A stretch of DNA of 64,000 nt from an uncultured Oscillospiraceae bacterium (GCA_934569225.1 CAKTKC010000005.1:62001-126000); one strand, 5' to 3'; numbered from the stretch's first letter, positions 18,166-26,965 are shown. Program-made: numbers and translations. The notes: generated from the sequence alone by a model not told the origin.

Positions 18166-19503
18166 ATGGAATTAACGCTTACTTCAACCACATACGAAGG
18201 AAAAGAAAGCATTACAAAAGAGCAGGCCATCCCATTTCAGGACGACGGGGGCAGAGAGGAACAGCTGGTCAATCTCTATCCCCAGGTCACCTATCAGCAA
18301 ATGGATGGCTTTGGCGGCGCCATTACGGATTCGGCGGCGTATGTCTATTCTCTGATGAATTCGGAACAGAAGAGACAGATGCTGGATGAATACTTTGGAC
18401 AGCGGGCAATGAAGTACCGTTTCGTGCGTATTCCTATCGACAGCTGTGATTTTTCCCTTTCCCACTATGAGGCGGATGGCGACGAAGCCGATTCCGCGTT
18501 TGAGAAGTTCTCTTTTGCGCGGGTGGAAAAGTACATTCTCCCGATGCTGGCAGATGCGGAGGCCGCATACGGGGGCAAGCTGGAGATCATGCTGTCTCCA
18601 TGGAGTCCACCGGCGTATATGAAAACCAACGGAGAAAGAAACCACGGCGGGAAGCTGAAGCCGTGCTGCCGGAAGCGCTGGGCGGAATACATCTGCCGGT
18701 ATATTGAGGAGTACCGCAGCCGCGGCTTCAACGTGACGATGCTGACCCTCCAGAATGAGCCGAAGGCTGTCCAGACATGGGATTCCTGTATCTACACCGC
18801 CCAGGAAGAAAAGATATTTCTCCGGGATTATGTCTGGCCGTCGCTGGCGGAGCACGATCTGACTGACATTGAAATTTACATCTGGGATCACAACAAGGAG
18901 CGGGCATTTGCGTGGGCGGAGACGATCATCGACGAGGAAACCGACCACATGGTTGCCGGTATCGCATTCCACTGGTACAGCGGCGACCATTTTGAGGCGC
19001 TGCAAATGATCCGGGAGCGTTTCCCGCAAAAGAAGCTTCTGCTTTCGGAAGCCTGTATAGAATTCAGCAAATACAGCGAAGCGGATCATCTGGCGAATGC
19101 CCAGAAATATGCCCACGACATGATTGGAAATCTGAACGCGGGGATGAACGTATTTCTGGATTGGAATTTGGTTCTGGATGAACTTGGCGGCCCGAATCAT
19201 GTAAAAAACTTCTGTGATGCGCCGTATTTGTATGATACGACCCAGATGCAGCTGAAGGAGCGGGAGCTGCGGAGCTACATCAGGCATTTCTCCCATTTTA
19301 TTGAGCATGGAGCCGTCCGCATTGGAATGAGCCGGTATACCGACAAACTTGAGGTCACGGCATTTGGGAAGGATGGCAGGATCGCAGTTGTTCTTCTGAA
19401 CAGGACGGAAGACGAAATCCCTGTGTTTCTGCGCCTGAATGATACCTGTGCAGGATTCACTGCGGCACCGAGAAGCATTTATACCGGGGTAATCGAAATC
19501 TGA
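18166..19503 (+). CDS. Glycoside hydrolase family 30 (glucosylceramidase-like), intracellular
   Basis: 445 residues, no signal peptide. MDGFGGAITDSAAYVY at the start, SPWSPPAYMKTNG, the acid/base Glu in TLQNEPKAVQTWDSC, and the nucleophile Glu in LLLSEACIEF define GH30. A short beta domain closes the protein. The start is ATG 18166 with GAGGG eight bases before; a GTG at 18151 is less likely. Members hydrolyse beta-1,6- or beta-1,3-glucosides or glucosylceramides. Together with the GH5-like gene and importer it forms a glycan utilisation operon, ended by a strong hairpin. Confidence 0.9.
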   Translation: MELTLTSTTYEGKESITKEQAIPFQDDGGREEQLVNLYPQVTYQQMDGFGGAITDSAAYVYSLMNSEQKRQMLDEYFGQRAMKYRFVRIPIDSCDFSLSHYEADGDEADSAFEKFSFARVEKYILPMLADAEAAYGGKLEIMLSPWSPPAYMKTNGERNHGGKLKPCCRKRWAEYICRYIEEYRSRGFNVTMLTLQNEPKAVQTWDSCIYTAQEEKIFLRDYVWPSLAEHDLTDIEIYIWDHNKERAFAWAETIIDEETDHMVAGIAFHWYSGDHFEALQMIRERFPQKKLLLSEACIEFSKYSEADHLANAQKYAHDMIGNLNAGMNVFLDWNLVLDELGGPNHVKNFCDAPYLYDTTQMQLKERELRSYIRHFSHFIEHGAVRIGMSRYTDKLEVTAFGKDGRIAVVLLNRTEDEIPVFLRLNDTCAGFTAAPRSIYTGVIEI

Positions 19504-19509
19504 TTTATA

Positions 19510-19542
19510 GTCAGGGCCTCCGGCGCAGCCGGAGGCCCTGAC
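19510..19542. terminator. Bidirectional hairpin between convergent genes
   Basis: A 15-bp perfect stem (GTCAGGGCCTCCGGC and complement) with a 3-base GCA loop, between the GH30 gene and the minus-strand permease gene. Confidence 0.75.
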
Positions 19543-19555
19543 TGTTTACCGGCAA

Positions 19556-20293
19556 TTACGCTTTTACATCCTGCCTGGCGAGAACCACGTTGGCAATCAG
19601 GAGAAATATCGCGAGAAAAACAATGCAGCTCAGGAAAAATCCAGGAAGCTGGCCGGTCATGACGTCCTCTGTGCGGTTGGAGTTCATGCCCATGAGCATG
19701 AGAGAATATGGCCAGAAAAGTCCGGCGTTTGCCGTGGTGGCCATCAGGCCCAGAATGCTTCCCCCCAGCGCCATCAGCACCGGCAGGGCGAAGTTCCGGA
19801 TGACCATGGACAGCAAAAGCTGTATGGCAATAATGGGCAGGCCGCCGACTGCGCCCCGGAGAAGCCAGAGCAGGATTTCCGGAGGCGGGAAGCCTGTTAA
19901 TCCCGCGCCCAGCTTCCCGCCGATGAGGAACAGTACGAGAAGCCATATTTGGGTCAAAAGCGCCATTTTTGCCACGACGCAGAATTTTGCGGCGTACAGA
20001 GCGAAGGGGCGTACCGGGGCGGTCATGATCAGGTTCCAGTTGTGTCCCCGATGCTCCAGCCGCCACAGATAGGCCGCGTATACGCCGATCAGGGGCGCAA
20101 AGAAAAACAGAGCGTAAAAAAGCGTATACTGCGTCCACAGGTCGTACCATCCGTGGGTGAGGATGCCCTGATTCATCCTGTAATTAAAAGTCCCGTAAAT
20201 TGCGGAAATGGCGGGTACCGCCAGAAACAGCAGCCAGACCGGACTGCGGCGGAGCTTGCGGTTCTCCGCCCGGATACAGCGCATCAGCATCAT
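19556..20293 (-). CDS. Lantibiotic-immunity-type ABC permease (ABC-2, MutG/SpaG-like)
   Basis: 245 residues with six predicted membrane segments and N-terminal RCIRAENRKLRRSPVW, typical of the short permeases of bacitracin/lantibiotic self-protection exporters. AAGGAGG precedes the start; the ATG overlaps the stop of the second permease gene (TAATG). Third gene of a minus-strand operon (ATPase, permease, permease). It likely removes cationic peptide antibiotics from the membrane. The exact subfamily is judged from gene order and length. Confidence 0.75.
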   Translation of the reverse strand: MMLMRCIRAENRKLRRSPVWLLFLAVPAISAIYGTFNYRMNQGILTHGWYDLWTQYTLFYALFFFAPLIGVYAAYLWRLEHRGHNWNLIMTAPVRPFALYAAKFCVVAKMALLTQIWLLVLFLIGGKLGAGLTGFPPPEILLWLLRGAVGGLPIIAIQLLLSMVIRNFALPVLMALGGSILGLMATTANAGLFWPYSLMLMGMNSNRTEDVMTGQLPGFFLSCIVFLAIFLLIANVVLARQDVKA

Positions 20294-21036
20294 TATACCT
20301 CCTTGCGTTTCAGAGCGTTCCATGTCAGGATGGCGAACAGGACACAGAGCGCGATGGTGACGCCCAGCAGCCAGACGGGACAGGGCGCGGTGTAGTAGCG
20401 GACGATTCTGGTTTCCGGGTCCCAGTCCATGCGAGCGGTGCTCAGGGGAATGTAATACCCCCATGGCATGAAAAAGCTGACCATGGGCGGCATGAAGGAG
20501 GCAAACAGTCCGGACAGGCTGCCCACCATTCCTCCGGCAAGCGTCGGCACCTGATTGTCAAAGCGGATGCTGAGAAACAGCCAGAGGAAAACCAGCATGG
20601 CGTTTACGGCGAAGGTCGCGGCGGCAAGCCACCGGAACTGCCCAAAATCAAGGGCGTCCGTATAGCCTGCCCATTTTCCCAGTGCCAGAATGCCCGCGCT
20701 TTCCACGGCGACCATCAGCAGGATTTGCAGCAGGGCGGCGACGGCTTTCCCGAAGAACAGGGACGTCCGGCTTTGCAGGGTCAGCAGAATGCGGCAGCAT
20801 TTTTCCTTGCTTTCCAAGTCCCACAGGCGGCTGGCAAGCACCGCCGTGCCCAGGGGCATGATCACCGTATTGATGATAGGGATGGCGTAAAGCAGGGCGC
20901 TGTAGCCATGGGAAACGTCCTCGCTTTTGCCGCCGGTCTGTGCTGCCCACAGGATGACGACCAGAGAAATGCCTACGGCCACCAGCGCGTTGTGCCGGTG
21001 CCGGGATTTTTTCAGTTCTGCGCAGAGGGCTTTCAT
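20293..21036 (-). CDS. Lantibiotic-immunity-type ABC permease (ABC-2, MutE/SpaE-like)
   Basis: 247 residues, six predicted membrane segments (for example LVAVGISLVVILWAAQ, LLAGAV-type helices around 165-190 and a C-terminal helix before TWNALKRKEV). The frame is open far upstream, but ATG 21036 overlaps the ATPase stop (ATGA) and begins with MKALCAELKK, the usual start of the family. It pairs with the permease at 19556-20293. Confidence 0.75.
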   Translation of the reverse strand: MKALCAELKKSRHRHNALVAVGISLVVILWAAQTGGKSEDVSHGYSALLYAIPIINTVIMPLGTAVLASRLWDLESKEKCCRILLTLQSRTSLFFGKAVAALLQILLMVAVESAGILALGKWAGYTDALDFGQFRWLAAATFAVNAMLVFLWLFLSIRFDNQVPTLAGGMVGSLSGLFASFMPPMVSFFMPWGYYIPLSTARMDWDPETRIVRYYTAPCPVWLLGVTIALCVLFAILTWNALKRKEV

Positions 21037-21932
21037 TTCGCGTCCACCCCCGTCAGGCTCAGGAAAATTTCCTCCAGCGTTTTGGTTGCCCGGTTCAGCT
21101 CCACCACACCGGCCTGCGCCGCCGCCAGACGGCCTACCAGCTCCGCGAGCCGCGTCTCGTCCATGGCGGGGAGGTGGAAGACGCCCCGTTCCAGCCGCGC
21201 CGAGTTCATCAGAATCGGCGCGGCTTTTTCCGGGTGAAGCACCCGCAGGGAGATGTCGCCCTGACTGTGCTTTCGCAGGTCGTCCAGCTCCCCCTGAAAC
21301 AGAAGCCTGCCGTGGTTGATGATGCCCACCTGATCGACCATCTGCTCCATTTCCCCCAGCAGGTGGCTGGAGATCAGCACCGTTGCGCCGCACCGGTTGG
21401 GCATGTCCTTGATGAGACTGCGCATCTGCTGGATGCCGGAGGGGTCGAGGCCGTTGGTGGGTTCATCCAGAATCAGCAGCTTGGGATTTCCCAGCAGCGC
21501 CTGGGCGATTCCGAGACGCTGGCGCATCCCCAAAGAATACTGCTGCACCTTCCGGCGACGGCTGTCGGTCAGCTCTACGATCTCCAGAACCCGGTCAATA
21601 TTCCGCTCCGGGACGTTTTTCAGCTCTGCCAGAATTTGCAGATTTTCCTCCCCGGTCAGATGGCCGTAGCAGGCGGGGGACTCGATGAGGGAGCCGGTCT
21701 GCCGCAGCAGGGACAGCCGGTTCTGAGGGGTCATAGCCTTTCCCAGAAGACGGATGCTCCCGCTGTCGGGCTTCACCAGACCCAGCAGCATTTTCATGGT
21801 GGTGGATTTTCCCGCGCCGTTGGGGCCGATGAAGCCGTAGACGCTGCCTTCCGGAACGGACAGGGAAAGACCGTCCACCACGGGCGTTTCCCCATAATAT
21901 TTGGTGAGATATTCGGTTTCGATGATTTGCAT
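21033..21932 (-). CDS. BcrA/MutF-type ABC transporter ATP-binding protein
   Basis: 299 residues. Walker A GPNGAGKST, signature YSLGMRQRLGIA, Walker B LLILDEPTNGLDPSG, H-loop ISSHLLGEME. About 80 residues follow the ATPase core, as in BcrA-type proteins. AAGGAG lies before the ATG. First gene of the operon, divergent from a two-component system, which is the classic arrangement for peptide-antibiotic sensing and detoxification. Confidence 0.92.
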   Translation of the reverse strand: MQIIETEYLTKYYGETPVVDGLSLSVPEGSVYGFIGPNGAGKSTTMKMLLGLVKPDSGSIRLLGKAMTPQNRLSLLRQTGSLIESPACYGHLTGEENLQILAELKNVPERNIDRVLEIVELTDSRRRKVQQYSLGMRQRLGIAQALLGNPKLLILDEPTNGLDPSGIQQMRSLIKDMPNRCGATVLISSHLLGEMEQMVDQVGIINHGRLLFQGELDDLRKHSQGDISLRVLHPEKAAPILMNSARLERGVFHLPAMDETRLAELVGRLAAAQAGVVELNRATKTLEEIFLSLTGVDAK

Positions 21933-22000
21933 AGCCTTGCTCCTTTTTTGATTGATGAAGCCAGCTTACACCCACAAGCTTATGACTGCCTTGCCCTGGG

Positions 22001-22061
22001 CTTAAATTTACCTTAATTTGTGGGGCTTGCACTGGAAAATGGGCGCGCCCGCCGATATAAT
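22001..22061 (+). promoter_or_regulatory. Divergent control region with OmpR-type direct repeat
   Basis: CTTAAA (22001-22006) and CTTAAT (22012-22017) have an 11-bp period. Downstream is a TATAAT -10 (22056-22061) with a poor -35. The region controls both the regulator/kinase operon and the divergent ABC operon. The same repeat type occurs at 28720 and 45686. Confidence 0.5.
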
Positions 22062-22083
22062 GGGCGAAAAAGGAGGCGGGGCT

Positions 22084-22794
22084 ATGCAGACGATACAGGA
22101 CGCAAAGATCCTCGTTGTGGACGACAACCGGGAGCTTCGGAATTTAATTAAGGAAGAACTGACGGGGGCGGGTTACCGCGCGGTGGGCATGGCGGACAGC
22201 GTCGCGGCCGCGAGACAGGCGATCTCCGGGGAACTGCCGGAGCTGGTGATTCTGGACATCAACCTGCCGGACGGCGACGGATTCAGTTTATTCCGGGAGA
22301 TTCGCGGACACAGCGATGTTCCCATTCTGTTCCTGTCCGCCCGGGACGCGGACAGCGATCGGCTGTTCGGTCTGGGGCTGGGGGCGGATGATTATATGAC
22401 CAAGCCCTTTCTGATGCAGGAGCTGCTTCTGCGGATTTCCGGGATTCTCCGGCGGGTGTACCGGGGGCAGTTACAGCGGGAGACAGCTCTCCGACTGGGA
22501 GACCGCACGGTGGATTTAAGCGACGCTACGGTTTCGTCGGCGGACGGCACGGTCACGCTGACGGCGACGGAGCGCGCCATTCTGCAAAAGCTGCTGGACA
22601 ACCGGGGGCATATCGTGACCTACGACGCATTGTGCGAAGCGGTCTGGGGCAGCGACTATTACGGCTGCGAAAACAGCCTGAACGTCCACATCCGGCACCT
22701 GCGGGAAAAGGTGGAGGCGCAGCCCTCCCAGCCTGTCTGGATCCTCACGGCGAGGGGGCTGGGCTACAAGCTGGCGAAGGAGGGGACGAAATGA
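22084..22794 (+). CDS. OmpR/PhoB-family response regulator
   Basis: 236 residues. Receiver domain with VVDDN, phospho-acceptor Asp in LVILDINLPDGDGF, Thr/Ser in LFLSARD and Lys in DDYMTKPF. The winged helix at the C-terminus (TATERAILQKLLDN, NSLNVHIRHLREKVE, ILTARGLGYKL) is complete. AAGGAGG stands before ATG 22084; the open frame extends further back but only across the promoter. Its stop overlaps the kinase start. It probably controls the divergent exporter. Confidence 0.93.
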   Translation: MQTIQDAKILVVDDNRELRNLIKEELTGAGYRAVGMADSVAAARQAISGELPELVILDINLPDGDGFSLFREIRGHSDVPILFLSARDADSDRLFGLGLGADDYMTKPFLMQELLLRISGILRRVYRGQLQRETALRLGDRTVDLSDATVSSADGTVTLTATERAILQKLLDNRGHIVTYDALCEAVWGSDYYGCENSLNVHIRHLREKVEAQPSQPVWILTARGLGYKLAKEGTK

Positions 22795-24149
22795 AGACGG
22801 TTTCCCGGATGATCTTCCGCTACCTTCTGGCAGCCTTCGGCATTGCGTTTCTGGTGCTTACGGTCAATGGGGCGGTGCTCATCGGCGTTGTGCTGCATTA
22901 CGGCGCAAAGAGCCAACAGGAGGGCTTTTTCCCGGTGGGAGAGTTCGCCGAATCCTTCACCCGGACGGACGACGGCTTTGCCCCCGACCCGGACATGGAA
23001 TGGCAGAAGCATTTTGCGTGGGCGATGCTGCTGGGGGATGACGGTGAAATCCTGTGGTCGGACAATCTGCCGGAGGAATTGAATCACGCCTACACCGTCC
23101 CGGAGGTCGCGGCCTTTTCCCGGTGGTATCTGAAGGACTACCCGGTGATGGCCTACCGCAACGACTTTGGCCTTTTGGTGGCGGGGAAGCAGCAGGGGAT
23201 CATGACCCGGTTCGATTTCTATATGGACAACGACATTCTCTACGCGCTGCTGTCGGGGGTCGGGCCGCTGCTGATCGTCGATCTGTGTCTGGTTGCTGCC
23301 ATTTGCCTGTTCCTCGGCTGGCGGGGCGCGAAGCCCCTGCGGGAAGCGGCGGCGGGGATCGGGCAGCTGGCGGAGGGGAAAGAGGTCTGCCTGCCCCAAT
23401 CCGGCGCGGCCGCCGAGCTGGCGGAGAAGCTGAACCAGACCAGCCGTTATTTGCAGAAGCAGAACGCACTGATCCGCCGCCGGGACACCACCCGCGCCAA
23501 CTGGATCGCGGGCGTTTCCCACGACATCCGCACCCCTCTGGCGCTGATCATGGGCTACGGGGAGCAGCTGGCGCAGCAGGCGCCGCCCCAGTCTGAGCAG
23601 CAGAAAAAAGCCGCCGCCATCTGCACCCAGAGCCAGAAGATCAAGGCGCTGATTGAAGACCTGAATCTGACCTTCAAGCTGCAATACAACGCCCAGCCCC
23701 TGCGGCGGACGGCTGTTTCCATGGGCGCGTGGCTCCGCCAGAGCATGGCGGATTCCTGCGATTCTCTGGGGGAAAGCTACAGCGTTGGGCTGGAGATCCG
23801 GGAACCGGCGGGGCAGACGGTGCTGGACGCGGACAGGGAGCTGCTGACGCGGGCGCTGGACAATCTGCTGAACAACAGCGTCCGGCACAACCCCGGCGGG
23901 TGCGATATTCGGGTCACGGCGGAGCTGGCGGATGGGCGGCTCGTGCTGACGGTACGGGATAACGGGGCGGGGTATCCGGAAGCGGTTCTGCGGAATCTTA
24001 CCGGCACGGACGACCCCAACGCGCCCCACATTCTGGGGCTGCATCTGGTACAGCAGATCGCCGCGGCGCACAACGGGGAAGCGAGCTTCCGCAACGATGG
24101 CGGCGCGGTGGCGGTACTGAAATTTGCGGTGCAGGAAAGCACAAAATAA
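22791..24149 (+). CDS. Sensor histidine kinase (HisKA class)
   Basis: 452 residues. Membrane segments at about residues 10-35 and 150-180 flank an extracellular domain of some 115 residues. A HAMP-like linker follows, then the dimerisation/phosphoacceptor box NWIAGVSHDIRTPLALIMGYGEQ (His at about 243) and HATPase_c with NLLNNSVRHNPGG and DNGAGY. GGAGG lies just before the start, which overlaps the regulator stop (ATGA). The external domain is larger than in BceS-type kinases, so it may sense its ligand directly. Confidence 0.92.
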   Translation: MKTVSRMIFRYLLAAFGIAFLVLTVNGAVLIGVVLHYGAKSQQEGFFPVGEFAESFTRTDDGFAPDPDMEWQKHFAWAMLLGDDGEILWSDNLPEELNHAYTVPEVAAFSRWYLKDYPVMAYRNDFGLLVAGKQQGIMTRFDFYMDNDILYALLSGVGPLLIVDLCLVAAICLFLGWRGAKPLREAAAGIGQLAEGKEVCLPQSGAAAELAEKLNQTSRYLQKQNALIRRRDTTRANWIAGVSHDIRTPLALIMGYGEQLAQQAPPQSEQQKKAAAICTQSQKIKALIEDLNLTFKLQYNAQPLRRTAVSMGAWLRQSMADSCDSLGESYSVGLEIREPAGQTVLDADRELLTRALDNLLNNSVRHNPGGCDIRVTAELADGRLVLTVRDNGAGYPEAVLRNLTGTDDPNAPHILGLHLVQQIAAAHNGEASFRNDGGAVAVLKFAVQESTK

Positions 24150-24184
24150 AAATATCCGCACCCCACGGGGTGCGGATATTTTTG
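24149..24184. terminator. Bidirectional terminator
   Basis: AAAAATATCCGCACCCC and its complement with a tiny loop, ending in five T; convergent genes end on both sides. Confidence 0.9.
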
Positions 24185-24207
24185 GGGATATTCGGACAGC
24201 AACGGGA

Positions 24208-24825
24208 TTATTTTCCCGCGGGGCTGTCTTCCACAAGCTTTAAGCAAAAGTCGCAGCAATCGCCGCCCCGACCCAGCGTTTTCGTCCGGTGCCAGCAGAG
24301 CTTCGGATGCATGCCGTCGTAGGTGATATCGTCGCTGTCGCAGAAGCAGTGGCACAGTTCCGGACAGCCGTATTTTACGCAGGCGTCGTGATAGGGGCAT
24401 TTCGTCATGTCAATGCGCCATACGCCGCCGGTAGTTTGAATTTCCCGGGCGGCAAAGCCCGCCGTTTCCCCGAAAAGCTTTGGTGTCTGTTTGGAGAAAA
24501 TGCCCGGCACCTTGCGGTAGAAGCCGGGAATGCGCATCAGCCCCAGGATCATTTTCTTCAAGCGCCATGCCCGCTGTTCTACGTAGCTGTGAACGGTCTC
24601 CAGCGCCGCGTCTTTCGGCATGACGGTTTGCAGGGTTTCGTACACCGCGATTCCCGGCATGATCTGGCCTTCCAGATGGCGCTGCTTTTCCTTGCTGGCA
24701 TCGGCGTTTTCCCGGCGCAGCTCCTGCATCCGCGCGTCCAGCGCGGCGTTCAGGGGCTGCGCCTGAGCGGGGAAGTTCTGGGAGACGGTGCGCTGAAAAT
24801 CGGTGATCAGATAACTCTTTTTCAT
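24208..24825 (-). CDS. L-2-amino-thiazoline-4-carboxylate hydrolase family protein
   Basis: 205 residues. The C-terminal half carries the Cys-rich signature of the family: DMTKCPYHDACVKYGCPE, CHCFCDSDDITY, HPKLCWHRTKTLGRGGDCCDF. The characterised member hydrolyses L-2-amino-thiazoline-4-carboxylate to S-carbamoyl-cysteine on the way to L-cysteine; many clostridial relatives have no known substrate. The eight-plus cysteines suggest metal or Fe-S binding. Last gene of a three-gene minus operon, 25 bp after the reductase gene. Confidence 0.85.
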   Translation of the reverse strand: MKKSYLITDFQRTVSQNFPAQAQPLNAALDARMQELRRENADASKEKQRHLEGQIMPGIAVYETLQTVMPKDAALETVHSYVEQRAWRLKKMILGLMRIPGFYRKVPGIFSKQTPKLFGETAGFAAREIQTTGGVWRIDMTKCPYHDACVKYGCPELCHCFCDSDDITYDGMHPKLCWHRTKTLGRGGDCCDFCLKLVEDSPAGK

Positions 24826-24850
24826 GATAAAGCCCGCTCCTTCCGAAAAA

Positions 24851-25780
24851 TCACGGCTCTAGGTACTTTCCGGCCTCAGTTTCCAGTTCCTTCCATACGG
24901 GATATTCTGCGCCGTTTTCGTCGTAGAACTTCTTCAAGTCCCGGTTCAGGGCGCTCATTTCGCCGATGGCGTTCATGGCGTGGTCGGAAGCGCAGATCTT
25001 GCCAAGGCCGGTGGCGCACATGAGTTTGTAGAATCGGAGACAGGTCTTCCGGTAGGCGGCACCTTCGAAATCCGTATCCTCCTTCGGCAGAATTTCGTGT
25101 CCGGCGTCCCGGATGGCGCGGTAGCCCTCAATGCTGGCGTCGATCACCCGGCTCAAATAGGCGGTGTTGCCCTTGAGCTTTTTCAGGTCGCCGTCGGTTT
25201 TGTAGCAGGCGAAGGCCGCCGGAATGACAAAGGCGGCGTGGCACAGAAGGTAGTCTCCCATGTTCGGTTCGTAGGCGATTTTGTACTTTGACCCGGAAAA
25301 GATCTGCCCGATCAGCGCCTCGTTGGATGGGGCGGTGCGCAGCTGCCCGATGGTGATCTTGTGCAGGTCGATGGAAGCAACATGGTCGCTTTCCCGGTGC
25401 CCCGCCGCGCTGGTGAAGGCGAACATCACATTTTTCCCCGGCAGAAGCGCCGCCGTTTCCGCCGCCCGGGCGTTGTTTCCCACAAAAACGATGTTTTTCG
25501 TGCCGTTTGCCTGGAGTGCGCCGATCATCGTTTCAATCTGCGTGTACCGCACAACGACAAAAATCGCGTCGTAGGTGTCCTCCGGCTTCAGCTCGGTCAC
25601 GACGGGAATGGGGATGACCGTCATGCGGGGAGAAAACTTGCTCTTGATCCGCAGGCCGTTTTTCTGAATTTCCTCCCCCCAGCTTCCCCGTGCCAGCAGG
25701 GTAACGTCATTTCCGGCGCGGAACAGATTTTTGGCCAGATTGCAGCCAAGCACGCCGGCGCCAAATACCAGAATTTTCAT
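24851..25780 (-). CDS. Ketopantoate reductase-like (PanE/ApbA family) oxidoreductase
   Basis: 309 residues. N-terminal Rossmann motif GAGVLGCNLAKNLFRAGNDVTLLARG, VGNNARAAE (the usual NG position), and a helical C-terminal domain. ATG 25780 has AAGGAAG eight bases before it; a TTG two codons upstream is less likely. Classical PanE reduces 2-dehydropantoate with NADPH, but no pan genes are near, and the operon partners are a metallo-hydrolase and an ATC-hydrolase-type protein, so another 2-oxo acid substrate is possible. Confidence 0.85.
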   Translation of the reverse strand: MKILVFGAGVLGCNLAKNLFRAGNDVTLLARGSWGEEIQKNGLRIKSKFSPRMTVIPIPVVTELKPEDTYDAIFVVVRYTQIETMIGALQANGTKNIVFVGNNARAAETAALLPGKNVMFAFTSAAGHRESDHVASIDLHKITIGQLRTAPSNEALIGQIFSGSKYKIAYEPNMGDYLLCHAAFVIPAAFACYKTDGDLKKLKGNTAYLSRVIDASIEGYRAIRDAGHEILPKEDTDFEGAAYRKTCLRFYKLMCATGLGKICASDHAMNAIGEMSALNRDLKKFYDENGAEYPVWKELETEAGKYLEP

Positions 25781-25816
25781 AGTCAAAACTTCCTTTTTCA
25801 GTTTGTATGTATGCAG

Positions 25817-26680
25817 TTATCTTCCTACGCCTGCCAGAAATCCGCTCTTCGCCTTTTCCTCGGTGTCATCGGACTCGTCGTAAGCGTCGTAGGGCGCGGA
25901 CGGGTCGTGGACTTTTTTCCTGAAGGGCGAGCAGAGCTTATCCTTGTGGGCAAAGGCGAACCGGAAATTGTCCGTACAGCCCGTGTGGCCGGTGATGAAC
26001 AGGGGCTGAACACCCAGCGCCTTGAGCCGGGCTTCCAGATCGTGGAGGGACTGGACTGCCAGCTTGTTGTTCTCCGCCAGAGCGGAAATGAAGCTGTAGC
26101 CGCCGTCCGCGCCGAACCAGAGAGTGTCGCCGGTGAACAGGTACTTGTCGTCCACCAGGTAGACCATGTGTCCCCAGGTGTGGCCGGGGACGAGGAAGCA
26201 CTGAATTTTGATATCGCCGATGTGGAGGGTGTCCCCGTCCTTCAGCAGCTGCTTGGGGTTATTGATTGTCACCTGGGGGAGCTTGTAGAGATGGTAGATC
26301 ACCTTCCGGCGCACCTGGCCGGTCAGGTAGCGGTTTTCAATTTCGCCCACGTACAGCTTCGCGTCCCGGAACAGCCCCGGGCTGTCGGCTTCCACCGCGC
26401 CCACGTGGTCGGTGTCTTGATGGGTGATGAGGATGTGGCGGATGGACTTGGGGTCGATGCCCAGCCAGCCCATTTTTTCCTCCAGCCGGTCATAGTTGTA
26501 GCCCGCGTCGATCATGATGGTGGTATCGCCCTTGCGGTAGAAGAAGATGTTTGCCACCCATTCCCGGACACAGGCGACGTGTTCGTCGATCCAGCCGGTG
26601 TTCAGGGGCTTGAAGATCTCCTTGCCCCGGTACATTTTACTCATTTCTTTTTTCTGAAACTCGGTCGCTTTTTTTGACAT
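25817..26680 (-). CDS. Metallo-beta-lactamase-fold hydrolase
   Basis: 287 residues. Metal-binding motif THQDTDHVGAVE (the first His of HxHxDH is replaced by Gln-Asp order as seen in some subfamilies), later VPGHTWGHMVYL, FTGDTLWFG and ITGHTGC. Start ATG 26680 has GGGAGG nine bases before it; the frame is open upstream but over the promoter. First gene of the operon with the PanE-like and ATC-hydrolase-like genes. Probably an intracellular zinc hydrolase for a thioester, lactone or similar; the substrate is unknown. Confidence 0.85.
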   Translation of the reverse strand: MSKKATEFQKKEMSKMYRGKEIFKPLNTGWIDEHVACVREWVANIFFYRKGDTTIMIDAGYNYDRLEEKMGWLGIDPKSIRHILITHQDTDHVGAVEADSPGLFRDAKLYVGEIENRYLTGQVRRKVIYHLYKLPQVTINNPKQLLKDGDTLHIGDIKIQCFLVPGHTWGHMVYLVDDKYLFTGDTLWFGADGGYSFISALAENNKLAVQSLHDLEARLKALGVQPLFITGHTGCTDNFRFAFAHKDKLCSPFRKKVHDPSAPYDAYDESDDTEEKAKSGFLAGVGR

Positions 26681-26734
26681 CAGAATCCCTCCCGAAAAAC
26701 GCGCTGACCCGCCGCCTGCCGCTTCCTTTACGCG

Positions 26735-26768
26735 GTTAGTCAACGCTAACTATGGCGATATTGTAGCA
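26735..26768 (-). promoter_or_regulatory. Promoter and operator-like inverted repeat of the MBL operon
   Basis: On the minus strand an extended -10 (TGC-TACAAT, 26768-26760) is followed at the expected start point by the inverted repeat GTTAG-N6-CTAAC (26735-26750), the size and place of a TetR-type operator. No TetR gene is in the window. Confidence 0.5.
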
Positions 26769-26902
26769 CACGGGGACGGGGTTTTCAATAGGAAATCCGC
26801 GTTTTTTGCCCAAAAAGGCGCTTGTTCCGGGGAGTGCGGCACTTCCCGGAGGAATTTCCGGGGCGGGGGCGATTTTTGCCGGATTTTAGGGAGAAAAATC
26901 CC

Positions 26903-26931
26903 TTGACTTATCTATGGAGAAAGACCATAAT
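26903..26931 (+). promoter_or_regulatory. Promoter of the first repeat-protein gene
   Basis: TTGACT (26903-26908), 17-bp spacer, CATAAT (26926-26931). Confidence 0.65.
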
Positions 26932-26965
26932 AGTAAGGTGCTTGAAAATTTTGGAGGAACGAAGG

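Noticed and set aside
20200..21393. Overlapping long frames on both strands around the ABC permeases
   Set aside because: Only the minus-strand frames with MKALCAELKK and RCIRAENRKL starts have membrane segments and ribosome sites.
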